Assembly (NCBI RefSeq): GCF_003966735.1
Contig: NZ_AP017378.1
Location: forward strand, 1 to 64,000
Length of the DNA stretch: 64,000 nt
Direction of reading: 5' to 3'
Source of the DNA: Desulfovibrio ferrophilus
GTDB lineage: Bacteria > Desulfobacterota > Desulfovibrionia > Desulfovibrionales > Desulfovibrionaceae
Below the pieces are notes generated by a model. It was not told the origin of the DNA. It ran no database searches and saw nothing but the letters and a program-made list of their open reading frames with translations. A program made the translations under genes and the position numbers. Below, piece after piece: positions 7,454 through 16,340 of the stretch (positions within the stretch are counted from its first letter, which is position 1; every line of letters starts with the position of its first letter).

Positions 7454-8215
7454 ATGTCGCAACATCTTGAAGTTTGGAATCATGTCCGGGGAATCGAGCG
7501 CCTCAGTCTGTGCGATTGGCCGGGCCACCCTAGTTGCGTACTGTTTCTCGGGGGGTGCAATTTGCGTTGCCCCACTTGTCATAACGGAGGCTTGGCCTGG
7601 ATGCCGGAGGAGTTGCCTGCGGTGGACCGGACCAGGGTGATGTCCTACCTGGAGAACCGCAAGATGTGGCTCGACGGCATTACCGTGACCGGTGGTGAAC
7701 CCACAGCTGTGCCCGATGTTGCTGCCTTGATTGACGATATCTCGTGTTTTGGTCTGCCTGTGAAGATGGATAGCAACGGCATGCGTCCGGAAGTGGTGGA
7801 GGAGCTCTTGCGCTCCCGCCTGGTGCACACCTTTGCGGTGGACGTTAAAGGTCCCTTTGATAAATACCCGGCTCTGACCGGCGGCGCCGCGACCCAAGAG
7901 CAGGCCTCCGCCAATATGGATCATATCTTTGGACTGGCAGCGGCGAATCCCCAGTCCTTCTATTTCAGAATCACCAAAGTCCCATTGTTGACTAAGGATG
8001 ATATTGAGACGGCTCGTGGCTATTTGCCGACGGGTTTTGAACTGATTGAACAGAACTTTGTGCCTCCGGGGAGGAACCAGCATGCCCAAACAGATCCTGA
8101 AAAGAGACGGATGTCTGGAGACGTGGTCTCTCGATCGAATCGCGGGAGCAATCCTGAAAGCCTTGAAGTCCAACGGCATTCAGGACCCCCTGCTGTCCAA
8201 GCGCTTGGCGCGTAA
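7454..8215 (+). CDS. nrdG: Anaerobic ribonucleotide reductase activating protein (radical SAM)
   Basis: 253 residues as read to the first stop. The radical SAM cluster motif is CNLRCPTC (CxxxCxxC), followed by TGGEPT and an MDSNG stretch typical of NrdG/PflA-like activases. It should generate the glycyl radical on NrdD using S-adenosylmethionine. Start at 7454 follows GCAGGA (7446-7451). The frame runs 134 bp into nrdD: family-like sequence ends around FELIEQNFVPPG, and the remaining 45 or so residues (polar, Arg/Ser-rich) look unlike the family. Either this activase has an overlapping extension or a stop has been lost. Confidence 0.88.
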   Translation: MSQHLEVWNHVRGIERLSLCDWPGHPSCVLFLGGCNLRCPTCHNGGLAWMPEELPAVDRTRVMSYLENRKMWLDGITVTGGEPTAVPDVAALIDDISCFGLPVKMDSNGMRPEVVEELLRSRLVHTFAVDVKGPFDKYPALTGGAATQEQASANMDHIFGLAAANPQSFYFRITKVPLLTKDDIETARGYLPTGFELIEQNFVPPGRNQHAQTDPEKRRMSGDVVSRSNRGSNPESLEVQRHSGPPAVQALGA

Positions 8216-10136
8216 GGTCGAGGAAAAACTCGCCGGTATCGACGTCCCTGAACAGGAGCATGTGCAGGACATGGTGGAACAGGTCCTGATGGAGGGCCGG
8301 CTCTACTCCGTGGCCAAGAAGTTCATGATCTATCGCGAGAAACGTCGCGAACTGCGTCAGCAATCTGCTGCGTATCTGGATATCAAGGACACCATCGACA
8401 ATTATCTGTCCAAGGCCGACTGGCGCGTGGCTGAAAATGCCAACATGACTCATTCTTTTCAGGGACTCATGCTGCACCTTTCCGGTACTGTCCAGGCTCG
8501 TTACGCCCTCGAGAAGTATCCTGAAGAAGTACGTCTTGCCCATGAGCATGGCTATTTCCATGTCCATGATCTGTCCTTCGGGTTGGCCGGGTATTGTGCG
8601 GGCTGGAGCTTGAGGGATTTGCTGCTCGAAGGGTTCAATCTCGAAGGACGTTCCTGTGCCGGACCTGCTCAGCATTTTGATTCTGCCTTGGGCCAGATGG
8701 TCAACTTCCTGGGAACGCTGCAGAACGAGTGGGCTGGCGCGCAGGCCTTCAATAATGTCGATACGTATCTGGCTCCCTTTGTCCGCGAGGATAAGCTGAC
8801 CTACAAACAGGTCCGTCAGGCCATGCAGAAGTTCGTGTTCAATCTGAACACCACTTCCCGCTGGGGTGGTCAAAGCCCGTTTACGAACCTGACTTTTGAC
8901 CTCGCACCGCCCAAGCATATTGCAGGCGAGGCGGTGATCATCGGTGGCAAGCTGAGAGATTCCACCTACGGTGAGTACGAAAAGGAAATGCAGTGGATCA
9001 ACAAGGCGTTCCTGGAAGTCATGATCGAAGGTGACTATCACGACCGTATCTTCTCGTTCCCCATTCCCACGTATAACGTCACCGCCGATTTCCCTTGGAA
9101 AACCGAGATTGGTGAGCTGCTACTCAAGCTGACTGCCAAGTACGGCGTTCCCTATTTCCAGAATTTCATCAACTCGGACCTGGATCCCGAGGACGTGCGC
9201 AGCATGTGCTGCCGTCTGAAAATGGATCTGCGTGAGTTGCGCAAGAAGACGGGCGGGCTTTTTGGAGCAGGCGACCTGACTGGTTCCATTGGTGTGGTTA
9301 CCCTGAACCTGCCCAAGCTGGCTTACCTCTCTCAGGGTGAGGAAGATTTCCTGGATCTGCTGACTGAGTATACCGAGTTGGCCAAGGACTCTCTGGAGTT
9401 CAAGCGTAAGCTGATCAATGACAATCTGGAACGCGGCATGTTCCCGTGGTCCAAGCGGTACCTCAAGAACGGCTTCAATGGGCATTTCTCCACCATTGGT
9501 CTGTTGGGTGGGCACGAGGCCTGCTTGAATCTTTTGGGCAAGGGTATTGAAACACCGGCCGGAACCCGTTTGATGGAGCGCGTGCTGAATCATTTGCAGG
9601 AACTGACAGCCGGATTCCAGGAAGAGACAGGGAGCCTGTACAACCTGGAAGCCACTCCGGCCGAGGGCACCAGTTATCGTCTGGCACGCATCGACAAGCG
9701 GTTGTACACGGAGATCAAGGCTGCTGGTAACGGTACCCCGTACTATACCAACTCCACGTCCCTGCCCGTTGGCTACTCCGACGATGTGCTGTTTGCCCTT
9801 GAGCACCAGAACAAGCTGCAGCCGCTGTATACCGGTGGCACGGTGTTCCACACCTTCCTGGGTGAAGCCGTGGCCGACACCGAATCCCTGCGCAAATTCA
9901 TCATCAAGGCCTTTTCCAATACAAAGATTCCTTTCCTGTCCATCACGCCGACCTTCAGTGTGTGCCAGGAGCATGGCTACATTCAGGGAGAGCACTTCCA
10001 GTGCCCCACCTGCGGTATCGATGCCGAGGTCTACACCCGTATCGTGGGCTACTATCGCCCGGTATCGCGGTGGAACGAAGGCAAGAAGGCCGAGTACGAC
10101 GATCGTCTCGTGTATGAGGACGTCTGTAGCCGGTAG
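8082..10136 (+). CDS. nrdD: Anaerobic (class III) ribonucleoside-triphosphate reductase
   Basis: 684 residues; start at 8082 follows GGGGAGG (8067-8073). An N-terminal ATP-cone (about 1-90, MPKQILKRDGCLETW) gives allosteric control. The large 10-stranded catalytic barrel follows. Near the C-terminus four-cysteine zinc-site elements (C628, C641, C644 and a late Cys in VCSR) surround the glycyl-radical motif RIVGYY (Gly656). It reduces ribonucleotides to deoxyribonucleotides under anoxia after activation by NrdG, encoded just upstream with overlapping reading frames, which implies translational coupling. This fits a strict anaerobe. Confidence 0.96.
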   Translation: MPKQILKRDGCLETWSLDRIAGAILKALKSNGIQDPLLSKRLARKVEEKLAGIDVPEQEHVQDMVEQVLMEGRLYSVAKKFMIYREKRRELRQQSAAYLDIKDTIDNYLSKADWRVAENANMTHSFQGLMLHLSGTVQARYALEKYPEEVRLAHEHGYFHVHDLSFGLAGYCAGWSLRDLLLEGFNLEGRSCAGPAQHFDSALGQMVNFLGTLQNEWAGAQAFNNVDTYLAPFVREDKLTYKQVRQAMQKFVFNLNTTSRWGGQSPFTNLTFDLAPPKHIAGEAVIIGGKLRDSTYGEYEKEMQWINKAFLEVMIEGDYHDRIFSFPIPTYNVTADFPWKTEIGELLLKLTAKYGVPYFQNFINSDLDPEDVRSMCCRLKMDLRELRKKTGGLFGAGDLTGSIGVVTLNLPKLAYLSQGEEDFLDLLTEYTELAKDSLEFKRKLINDNLERGMFPWSKRYLKNGFNGHFSTIGLLGGHEACLNLLGKGIETPAGTRLMERVLNHLQELTAGFQEETGSLYNLEATPAEGTSYRLARIDKRLYTEIKAAGNGTPYYTNSTSLPVGYSDDVLFALEHQNKLQPLYTGGTVFHTFLGEAVADTESLRKFIIKAFSNTKIPFLSITPTFSVCQEHGYIQGEHFQCPTCGIDAEVYTRIVGYYRPVSRWNEGKKAEYDDRLVYEDVCSR

Positions 10137-10158
10137 GCTGAGACAATTCGGAAATGAT

Positions 10159-10187
10159 AAAGGGAGCCGTTTGGCTCCCTTTTTTTA
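10159..10187 (+). terminator. Intrinsic terminator after nrdD
   Basis: Stem AAAGGGAGCC/GGCTCCCTTT with a GTTT loop (10159-10168 with 10173-10182) and a continuing T run to 10187. Confidence 0.93.
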
Positions 10188-10307
10188 TTAGGAAATGATG
10201 AATGTACTTGGTTCAGCGAGGCCCGAAGTCGTTTCCAGACAGGACGCATGGTTTGACAGGCAATCCATATTGTTCAATGAGGAGCGGCCCAAAAGGTGCT
10301 TGTTGCT

Positions 10308-10727
10308 CTAGTCGATCAGTCCTTCGGGGTTGTGCATGAGTTCCTCCAAGGTGATGGCGTCCATTTCTTTCTCCAGGGCATCGGAGATGCGGGCCCATGC
10401 CGAGCGGGTGGGGCAGTCGGTGGCACGTTCGCAGGATTTTGGGTCATCGCAGCAGTCCGCCAGGGTGAAGGAACCTTCCATGGCGCGATAAATTCCACCC
10501 AAGGTGATGGTTTCGGGGGCAGCGTTCAGAAGATGCCCGCCGTTGGCTCCGCGTACGCTACGGATGAAGCCGGCCTGTTTCAGAGGCTTGAAGATCTGCT
10601 CAATGAATTGCACGGAGACATCGGTGCTCTCCGAGAGTTGAGATGCTTTTCGCGGCTTGTTCTCTTCGTGCAGAGCCAGGTCCAGAAGCAACCTGGCAGC
10701 GTAGCGAGTTCGAGCGGAAAGTTTCAT
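10308..10727 (-). CDS. Rrf2-family regulator with IscR-like cysteine ligands
   Basis: 139 residues. N-terminal winged helix (MKLSARTRYAARLLLDLAL, recognition helix near 35-60). Cysteines C93, C99 and C105 follow the C-x5-C-x5-C spacing of IscR-type Fe-S ligands, with an extra C92. It probably binds an Fe-S cluster and responds to iron-sulfur status, NO or redox. A 29-bp perfect inverted repeat 37 bp upstream of the start (10765-10793) is the likely operator, suggesting autoregulation. It is downstream of cbiC on the same strand. Which genes beyond itself it controls cannot be read here. Confidence 0.9.
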   Translation of the reverse strand: MKLSARTRYAARLLLDLALHEENKPRKASQLSESTDVSVQFIEQIFKPLKQAGFIRSVRGANGGHLLNAAPETITLGGIYRAMEGSFTLADCCDDPKSCERATDCPTRSAWARISDALEKEMDAITLEELMHNPEGLID

Positions 10728-10764
10728 GGCTTTTCCTGCCTTCCGGTAAAAAATAACCCCTTGG

Positions 10765-10793
10765 AAATATCGGATTAAGATAATCCGATATTT
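10765..10793. promoter_or_regulatory. 29-bp perfect inverted repeat, likely Rrf2 operator
   Basis: AAATATCGGATTA (10765-10777), spacer AGA, TAATCCGATATTT (10781-10793): 13-bp arms with no mismatch. It sits between the Rrf2 gene start (10727) and the cbiC stop (10807). It has no T run, so it is an operator rather than a terminator. Confidence 0.85.
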
Positions 10794-10806
10794 GAGTCAA
10801 GGCAGG

Positions 10807-11472
10807 TCAGCTTCGGCGTTCTGTCAAAATGGATTCTGCCAGAGCGTTCACCACGCATCCGGCCAGGGGCGACCCTCCCTTGCGGCCTGCGATGGTGACA
10901 TAGGGCAGGGTGTGTTGGGCGGCGAGCAGCGCCTTGGATTCGGCGGCATTGACGAATCCTACGGGCATGCCCACCACCAGTGCGGGAGTAGCTTTGCCCT
11001 GTGCTGCAAGTTCCAGCAGTCTGAGCAGTGCCGTGGGTGCGTTGCCGATGACCACGATGGCTCCGTCCATGTCCGGTGCTGATTTGTTGACGGCGGCAAG
11101 GGCACGGGTGGTGCCGTCGCGTTTAGCCTGCTTTGCAACTTCCGGATCATTCATCAGGCAGGTCACGGTACAGCCCAAGGGCTTCATGCGGCGCATGGGG
11201 ATGGCGCAACGGGCCATTTCCGTGTCCGTGAAGATTCGGCAGCCGGAGGCCAGAGCGCGTTGTCCGGCGCTCACCGCATCGGGATGAAAACGCACAAGAT
11301 CAAGCATTTCGAAATCCGCGCTGGTGTGGATCATGCGCCGCACGATCTGCCATTCGATGCCCTGGAAGGGGCGTGGTTCGGGGATTTCGGATTCGATGAT
11401 GCCCATGGAAGCGTTTTCGATATCCATGGGCGCTACGATATCAACGGGAACGGTTTTGGAATGTTCATTCAT
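10807..11472 (-). CDS. cbiC: Cobalt-precorrin-8 methylmutase
   Basis: 221 residues, the normal length for CbiC/CobH. The catalytic histidine lies in RMIHTSADFE, and family segments CTVTCLMNDPEV, GNAPTALLRLLEL, VVGMPVGFVNAAESK and the C-terminal GRKGGSPLAGCVVNALA are all present. It moves a methyl group from C-11 to C-12 in anaerobic cobalamin (corrinoid) synthesis. No other cobalamin genes are adjacent, so it stands apart from the rest of the pathway, as is common in Desulfovibrio. Confidence 0.95.
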   Translation of the reverse strand: MNEHSKTVPVDIVAPMDIENASMGIIESEIPEPRPFQGIEWQIVRRMIHTSADFEMLDLVRFHPDAVSAGQRALASGCRIFTDTEMARCAIPMRRMKPLGCTVTCLMNDPEVAKQAKRDGTTRALAAVNKSAPDMDGAIVVIGNAPTALLRLLELAAQGKATPALVVGMPVGFVNAAESKALLAAQHTLPYVTIAGRKGGSPLAGCVVNALAESILTERRS

Positions 11473-11493
11473 GGTGGGCTGAGAATAGACGTC

Positions 11494-11519
11494 GGGGCGG
11501 CGATGTCAACCGCCGCCCC
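11494..11519. repeat. GC-rich hairpin between cbiC and the GAF-GGDEF gene
   Basis: GGGGCGGCG/CGCCGCCCC (11494-11502 with 11511-11519) with an 8-nt loop. Neither strand has a following T run, so it may be a weak terminator of the upstream minus-strand gene or an RNA-stability hairpin. Confidence 0.55.
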
Positions 11520-11533
11520 GTTGATGGCTGGAA

Positions 11534-12514
11534 CTATTTCTTGATGGTTTCGTAGCCCACGACCTGGTTCCGACCGTGTTCCTTGGCATGGTACAGGCAC
11601 AGGTCCGCTGCCTTGGCCAGTTTGTCCGGTGTGTCGCCATGGTCCGGGTATAGCGCTACCCCCACCGAGACATTGATGGGGCTGACCTGGATTTCTCCGT
11701 GGGTGATGTTCAGTGCAGCAATGCCTGCGCGGATGGTTTCACCCATTTCCAGGGCCTGCTCGTAGTTGCTGCCCTTCATGATGAAGAAGAATTCCTCGCC
11801 GCCATAGCGGCAGGGGATGTCGTTTTCACCTGCTGTGGCTCCCAGAAAGCGGCCTACGGACTGCAAGGCGACGTCACCCGCGTCGTGGCCTTTGGTGTCG
11901 TTGAGATTCTTGAAGTGATCGATGTCAAACATGACCACGGATAGCGGGGCACCGGTTTCCTGGGCTTCGCGTGTTTCGCGGTTCATGGATTCGTCAAAGA
12001 AGCGGCGGTTGAACAACCCGGTCAGGGCATCCTTGACCGCGAGGTTCTTCAGGCGGGTGCGAATGCGGATATTATCCACCGTGAGTGCCATGTGCTCGGC
12101 GGTGATGAAGGCCATGCCCTGCGCGTTTTCAAGAGCTTCTGCCTCGGTCGCGGCCAGTTGCAGGACTCCGAGCGGTCGCTTGGCGGCGATAATGGGCACC
12201 GTGAGTGTCCCTGCGGCACATCCACCCTGCGCGGGCGCGTCCGGGGCGATCAGCAGCGGCTGGCCTTTGACCAGGGTCGCGTTGGACTCCATATCCGGCG
12301 GCGTTGCGATGCTCTCGGATTCACCCCAGGTAAATGATCTTGCCTTGGCGTCCGCATCTGCGAATAGATGAATTGCTCCATCCACACCTTCGAACATACG
12401 CGGGATGTACCAGTCTGCAACATCGAAAAGTTCTTCTTCTGTTGAACAGCTCTGAAAGAGTCTGGCCATGCCGGATAACAGCCGGAACAGGTCGGACCAG
12501 TTGGGTTCGCTCAT
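11534..12514 (-). CDS. GAF-GGDEF diguanylate cyclase
   Basis: 326 residues, soluble. The N-terminal 150 residues look like a GAF-type sensor, followed by the linker LKNLAVKDALTGLFNRRFF and a GGDEF domain with intact GGEEF (in PCRYGGEEF) and DIDHFKNLND. At the usual I-site position the sequence is GEND, so the Arg of RxxD is missing and c-di-GMP feedback is probably lost. Expected to be an active cyclase. Ligand unknown. Confidence 0.9.
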   Translation of the reverse strand: MSEPNWSDLFRLLSGMARLFQSCSTEEELFDVADWYIPRMFEGVDGAIHLFADADAKARSFTWGESESIATPPDMESNATLVKGQPLLIAPDAPAQGGCAAGTLTVPIIAAKRPLGVLQLAATEAEALENAQGMAFITAEHMALTVDNIRIRTRLKNLAVKDALTGLFNRRFFDESMNRETREAQETGAPLSVVMFDIDHFKNLNDTKGHDAGDVALQSVGRFLGATAGENDIPCRYGGEEFFFIMKGSNYEQALEMGETIRAGIAALNITHGEIQVSPINVSVGVALYPDHGDTPDKLAKAADLCLYHAKEHGRNQVVGYETIKK

Positions 12515-12586
12515 GGGAATCCTCCAATTTGGATTATCCAGAACAGTGTGGAAGCTGAATAGGAATTTGTCAATATGGCTTAGCCA

Positions 12587-13870
12587 TTATGATGCAAGCA
12601 GTGCGGGAAGCCAGGACGTCAGCGGTGGCCAGTAGGTGACCAGAAGCAGATCCACGAGCAGGATTAACAGGAATGGAAGAACCCGTGTGGAAATATCTCC
12701 CAGACGTGTGCCTGCAAGCCCACAGGAAACAATAAGGCAGATGCCCAGCGGTGGGGTTAGCATGCCGATGGATAGGTTGACCACCACAATGGCGCCCAAG
12801 TGGATCAGGTCAATCCCCAGAGCGGGAAGCATGGGCACAATGACGGGCACGAACAGAATAAGTGCCGCCGTGGTTTCGATAAATGTTCCGGCGACAAGCA
12901 GAATCAGGTTGATGAGCAGCAGGAGCAGGACCGGGTCGTCGGTCAGGGCCAGTACGGTTCCTGAGATGAGTGCAGGAACCTCCCGGATGGTCAGGTACCA
13001 GGAAAAGGCCGTGGCCTGGGCAATGATGAACATGATCACAGCCGAGGTCACCGAAGCGTTCAGGAAGATGCCGGGCAGATCCGAGAATTTCAGTTGGCGG
13101 TAGATGAACAATCCCACGAACAGTGCATAGAATACAGCCACGGCAGCTGATTCAGTGGCCGTGAAGATACCGCCAAGGATACCCCCCAGGATGATGGCGG
13201 GCGCTCCCAGTGCCCAGCCTGCGCGTCGGGCGCAGTGCCAGACTTCGGCCACGGAGAAGTGGCCTCCACCGGAGTCCTGAAAACCGCCCCGCTTGGAAAG
13301 AATGACCGTCATCAGAATCAGGGACAGGCCCATCAGCAGCCCAGGCAGGATACCAGCAGCGAACAGCTTGCCGATGCTGGCCCCGGTGAGGAATCCGAAG
13401 ATGATCATGGGGATGCTCGGCGGGATGATGACGCCGATGGACCCTCCGGTTGCCTGAACGGCGCCGGCGAATCCCGGTGAGTATCCGCTGCGTATCATGG
13501 CTGGAATAAGCATGCCCCCCACAGCGGCGGTGTCTGCGGCAGCCGAACCCGAAATGCCTCCGAAGAACATGGCCGAGACAATGGCCACGGCAGCCAGTCC
13601 GCCGGGAAGCCAACCCACCAAGGAGTTGGCGAAATCGATGATGCGGCGCGAGATTCCACCGGCTTCCATGAGTTGCCCGGCGATCATGAACAGTGGGACG
13701 GCCATGAGTGGGAAGGAATCCGTGCCCGCATACATGCGTTGGGCCACCAGCATCAGCGAGCTGTCACCCGTCAGGGCGAACGCCCCCATGGTGGCGGCGC
13801 CGATGGCCACAGCCATGGGCATGTTCATCAGGAACAGGGCCAGCAGCAGCAGGAAGATGGAGGCGGTCAT
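12587..13870 (-). CDS. dctM: TRAP transporter large permease (DctM)
   Basis: 427 residues with about 12 hydrophobic helices spread along the protein. Family features include the N-terminal MPMAVAIGAATMG region, GGISGSAAADTAAVGGMLIPAM and VIIPPSIPMIIFG. It forms the translocation channel that uses the sodium or proton gradient to import an organic acid delivered by DctP. It overlaps dctQ by four bases (13867-13870), indicating translational coupling. Substrate not deducible. Confidence 0.96.
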   Translation of the reverse strand: MTASIFLLLLALFLMNMPMAVAIGAATMGAFALTGDSSLMLVAQRMYAGTDSFPLMAVPLFMIAGQLMEAGGISRRIIDFANSLVGWLPGGLAAVAIVSAMFFGGISGSAAADTAAVGGMLIPAMIRSGYSPGFAGAVQATGGSIGVIIPPSIPMIIFGFLTGASIGKLFAAGILPGLLMGLSLILMTVILSKRGGFQDSGGGHFSVAEVWHCARRAGWALGAPAIILGGILGGIFTATESAAVAVFYALFVGLFIYRQLKFSDLPGIFLNASVTSAVIMFIIAQATAFSWYLTIREVPALISGTVLALTDDPVLLLLLINLILLVAGTFIETTAALILFVPVIVPMLPALGIDLIHLGAIVVVNLSIGMLTPPLGICLIVSCGLAGTRLGDISTRVLPFLLILLVDLLLVTYWPPLTSWLPALLAS

Positions 13871-14358
13871 GGGCCTTCTCCGGACAACTCATCCAGAAGC
13901 AGACTTAGACCGTGGACCGTGAGCACTACAAAACTGAAGGGGACAACGGCGAAGGGAATCTGTTTGGACAGCCCCAGAGCAGGCATGGTCTGGAAGCCGA
14001 GCAGGCCCAAGAGCTTCCAGCCACCCCAGGCCGAGGCAACGAAGAAAACGAGAGAGGCTGTGAGCGTTAATACGGCAACAGCGCGCCGGGTGCCGGAACC
14101 GAGGCGGGAAGTCACCACATCCACCCCGATATGGGCACCCCGGCGGTAGGCCACAGTGGCTCCGATGAATGTGAGCCAGACCAGAAACATCCGGCCCAGT
14201 TCTTCGGACCAGAACAGCGAATCGTTCAGGGCATAGCGAAAGAAGACCTGCAAGCCGATGACCAGCACCATGCCTGCGCCTAGGAGCATCAATAGCACCT
14301 GGCACAGGGAATTCAAGGTATGGCTCAGGCGCGCGGCCTGTCGACAGAGGATATCCAT
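13867..14358 (-). CDS. dctQ: TRAP transporter small permease (DctQ)
   Basis: 163 residues with four predicted membrane helices and the DctQ signature RTGLxxFFRYALNDSLFWSEELGRMFLVWLTF-like region (here GLQVFFRYALNDSLFW then SEELGRMFLVWL). It partners DctM. It lies between the flavin reductase gene and dctM in one minus-strand operon. Confidence 0.94.
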   Translation of the reverse strand: MDILCRQAARLSHTLNSLCQVLLMLLGAGMVLVIGLQVFFRYALNDSLFWSEELGRMFLVWLTFIGATVAYRRGAHIGVDVVTSRLGSGTRRAVAVLTLTASLVFFVASAWGGWKLLGLLGFQTMPALGLSKQIPFAVVPFSFVVLTVHGLSLLLDELSGEGP

Positions 14359-14370
14359 GGGGCCGAAGGG

Positions 14371-14940
14371 CTAGAGCAGGTCCTTGCCCAGGGAGAAGGC
14401 CTTGCCAATGGCTTTGCCCACGGTGTGGTAGGTGCGCGCTCCGGGAGCAAAGATCAAGGGGGCTACCAGTTCCATGTCCGGTTTTCCGTCGGCATTCAGA
14501 ACGTCTTCGTTTACCTTCACATCTGCGATTTCGCCGATGAGCTGGATATGGATACCGAGTTCTACTGACTGGATCAGACGGCATTCAATGATCATGGGGA
14601 ATTCGGCGACATAGGGGGCGTCCACGAATTCGGCTTTGGCGGGAGTCAGCCCCGAGACGGCAAACTTGTCGCGGTCACGGCCGGATGCCATGCCGAAATA
14701 GTCGGCCTCGCGGGCATGCGCGGCATCGGGCACGGAGATAGTGAATCCGCCACGGGCCAGGATGCTTTCGTAGGAGTGACGGCTTTCGCGCAGGGAGACT
14801 CCGATGCAGGGAGGTTCGGAACTGACGATGCCACCCCAGGCGGCTGTCATGACATTGGCTTTGCCGTCGGCGTCGTAGGAGCCGATGACCCAGGTCGGGG
14901 TAGGAAAGGCCAGCGGTTTGGAACCAAAGGATTTCATCAT
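14371..14940 (-). CDS. Flavin reductase-like FMN-binding split-barrel protein inside the TRAP operon
   Basis: 189 residues. The start at 14940 follows GGAGT on the minus strand; the longer open frame upstream only overlaps dctP. Family features: FPTPTWVIGSYDADGKANVMTA-like N-terminus (FPTPTWVIGSYD), GVSLRESRHSYESI, and a GxIxDVKVNED segment. Such proteins bind FMN and either reduce free flavin or act as flavoredoxins; Desulfovibrio flavoredoxin belongs to this group. Its position between dctP and dctQ is unusual and suggests the transported compound is reduced, or the gene is co-regulated for another reason. Confidence 0.88.
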   Translation of the reverse strand: MMKSFGSKPLAFPTPTWVIGSYDADGKANVMTAAWGGIVSSEPPCIGVSLRESRHSYESILARGGFTISVPDAAHAREADYFGMASGRDRDKFAVSGLTPAKAEFVDAPYVAEFPMIIECRLIQSVELGIHIQLIGEIADVKVNEDVLNADGKPDMELVAPLIFAPGARTYHTVGKAIGKAFSLGKDLL

Positions 14941-14954
14941 CGTGTACTCCGTGA

Positions 14955-15944
14955 TCACTTGGTGGCGTTTAAGAATTTGTCCAGCAGAGCCCGGGTGTTG
15001 GGCTCGGCAAAGATGTCCATGTGTTTCAACTCTTCGGCCTGGGCCTTGAATGAACTCAGGTCGGGATTGGAGACGACCTCCATGCCTGCGGCCTTGAGCT
15101 TGTTCAGGAAACCGACCACGTTCTGGCGGTTCCACTGCCGTTGGTAGACGGCGGCGTCGTGCATGGCCGTTGCCAGTAATTCCTGGTCGACAGAGGGCAA
15201 TGACTTCCACCAAACAAGGCTGGCGATATCGATGTGTGCGGAATAGACATGACCGGTCAATGTCAGATGCTTTTGTACTTCGTAGAGCTTGTAGACCCAG
15301 AGAACGGACAGTGGGTTTTCCTGACCGTCGATAGTGCCCTGCTGCAGCTCGGTGTAGATGGGCCAAGCCATGGGGGTGGGATTGGCGCCCAGAGTCTTCC
15401 ACAGTTCCTTGTGCATGGCGGATTCCATGACTCGGATTTTCAGGCCGTGGACATCGTCTACCGTCGTTACAGGGCGGGTGTCGTTGGTCAGGTTGCGGAA
15501 TCCGTTTTCCGAAAATGCCAGCCCCTTGAATCCGGCGCGTTCCAGCTTGGACAGCATTTCACGGCCAAGGGGGCCATCCAGGATTTCATCTGCCTGCTCA
15601 TGGTCACGGAACAAGAAGGGAAAGCTGATGACCTTGACCTCGGGCACGAAGGTGTCAAAGGGGCCAAGAGTGATGATGGCCATATCCACGGCGTTCATCT
15701 GGACCTGTTGCAGGATGTCGGTCTCACTCCCCAGGGAGCCGCTGTGGAAGAGTTTGACCTGTGTGGACCCTTGCGAGCGCTCGGCCACCAGATCCCGGAA
15801 TTTTTCGGCGCAGATGTATTGTGCAGAACCGGGCGTGGTCACGATGCCCAGGCGAATGATCCTGGCAGCTGTTGCGTTGCCCGCAGCAAGGACAAGAATG
15901 GTCACGGCCAGTACCGAAAGGCACAGGCGAAGGAGTGCGTTCAT
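14955..15944 (-). CDS. dctP: TRAP transporter substrate-binding protein (DctP)
   Basis: 329 residues with a signal peptide ending near ATAA (about residue 26). DctP features: LGSETDILQQVQMNAVDMAI, FPFLFRDHEQAD, LKIRVMESAMH and the TELQQGTIDGQENPLSV region that contacts the bound carboxylate. It captures a periplasmic organic acid and hands it to DctQM. First gene of the dctP-flavin reductase-dctQ-dctM operon. Substrate unknown. Confidence 0.95.
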   Translation of the reverse strand: MNALLRLCLSVLAVTILVLAAGNATAARIIRLGIVTTPGSAQYICAEKFRDLVAERSQGSTQVKLFHSGSLGSETDILQQVQMNAVDMAIITLGPFDTFVPEVKVISFPFLFRDHEQADEILDGPLGREMLSKLERAGFKGLAFSENGFRNLTNDTRPVTTVDDVHGLKIRVMESAMHKELWKTLGANPTPMAWPIYTELQQGTIDGQENPLSVLWVYKLYEVQKHLTLTGHVYSAHIDIASLVWWKSLPSVDQELLATAMHDAAVYQRQWNRQNVVGFLNKLKAAGMEVVSNPDLSSFKAQAEELKHMDIFAEPNTRALLDKFLNATK

Positions 15945-16079
15945 GGTCGGCTCCTGAGGATTCGTTTGGATGATACGACAACTCTATGTGAAATGGGCGG
16001 TTGTGTGCAACCGTTCGTGGGGCTCGTGCTTACCGGCAATTTGGGGAAAAGGGAAGGTAGGGCAGAAAAGGGATTGAAA

Positions 16080-16340
16080 TCAGCCTCGTGCGGGCTGAGG
16101 ATCGCGAGCCTGGTCCACCCGCAGGGTACGGCCACAGAATTGGATTCCGTCCAGGGCTTGCTGGGCTACCTTGGCAGCCTCGGCGTCCATGATCACGAAT
16201 CCGAAACCGCGCGGCGTGCCCGAAAAACGATCGGTTACCAGACGGATTTCGGAAACCGGGCCATGCTCTTCGAACAGGCGGCGCACGTCATCCTCGGATG
16301 CACTGAAGGGCAGATTGCCCACGAAGAGATTGACGCTCAT
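16080..16340 (-). CDS. Small RRM RNA-binding protein
   Basis: 86 residues, one RNA recognition motif. RNP2 is LFVGNLPF and RNP1 is RGFGFVIM, with the expected beta-alpha-beta-beta-alpha-beta spacing and a short basic tail. It binds single-stranded RNA; bacterial members are often cold- or stress-related. No catalytic domain. The upstream region contains a 12-bp palindrome (16454-16465). Confidence 0.94.
   Translation of the reverse strand: MSVNLFVGNLPFSASEDDVRRLFEEHGPVSEIRLVTDRFSGTPRGFGFVIMDAEAAKVAQQALDGIQFCGRTLRVDQARDPQPARG

Noticed and set aside
7992-9041. 349-residue minus-strand frame inside nrdD
   Set aside because: Shadow of nrdD, which carries the glycyl-radical and ATP-cone motifs.
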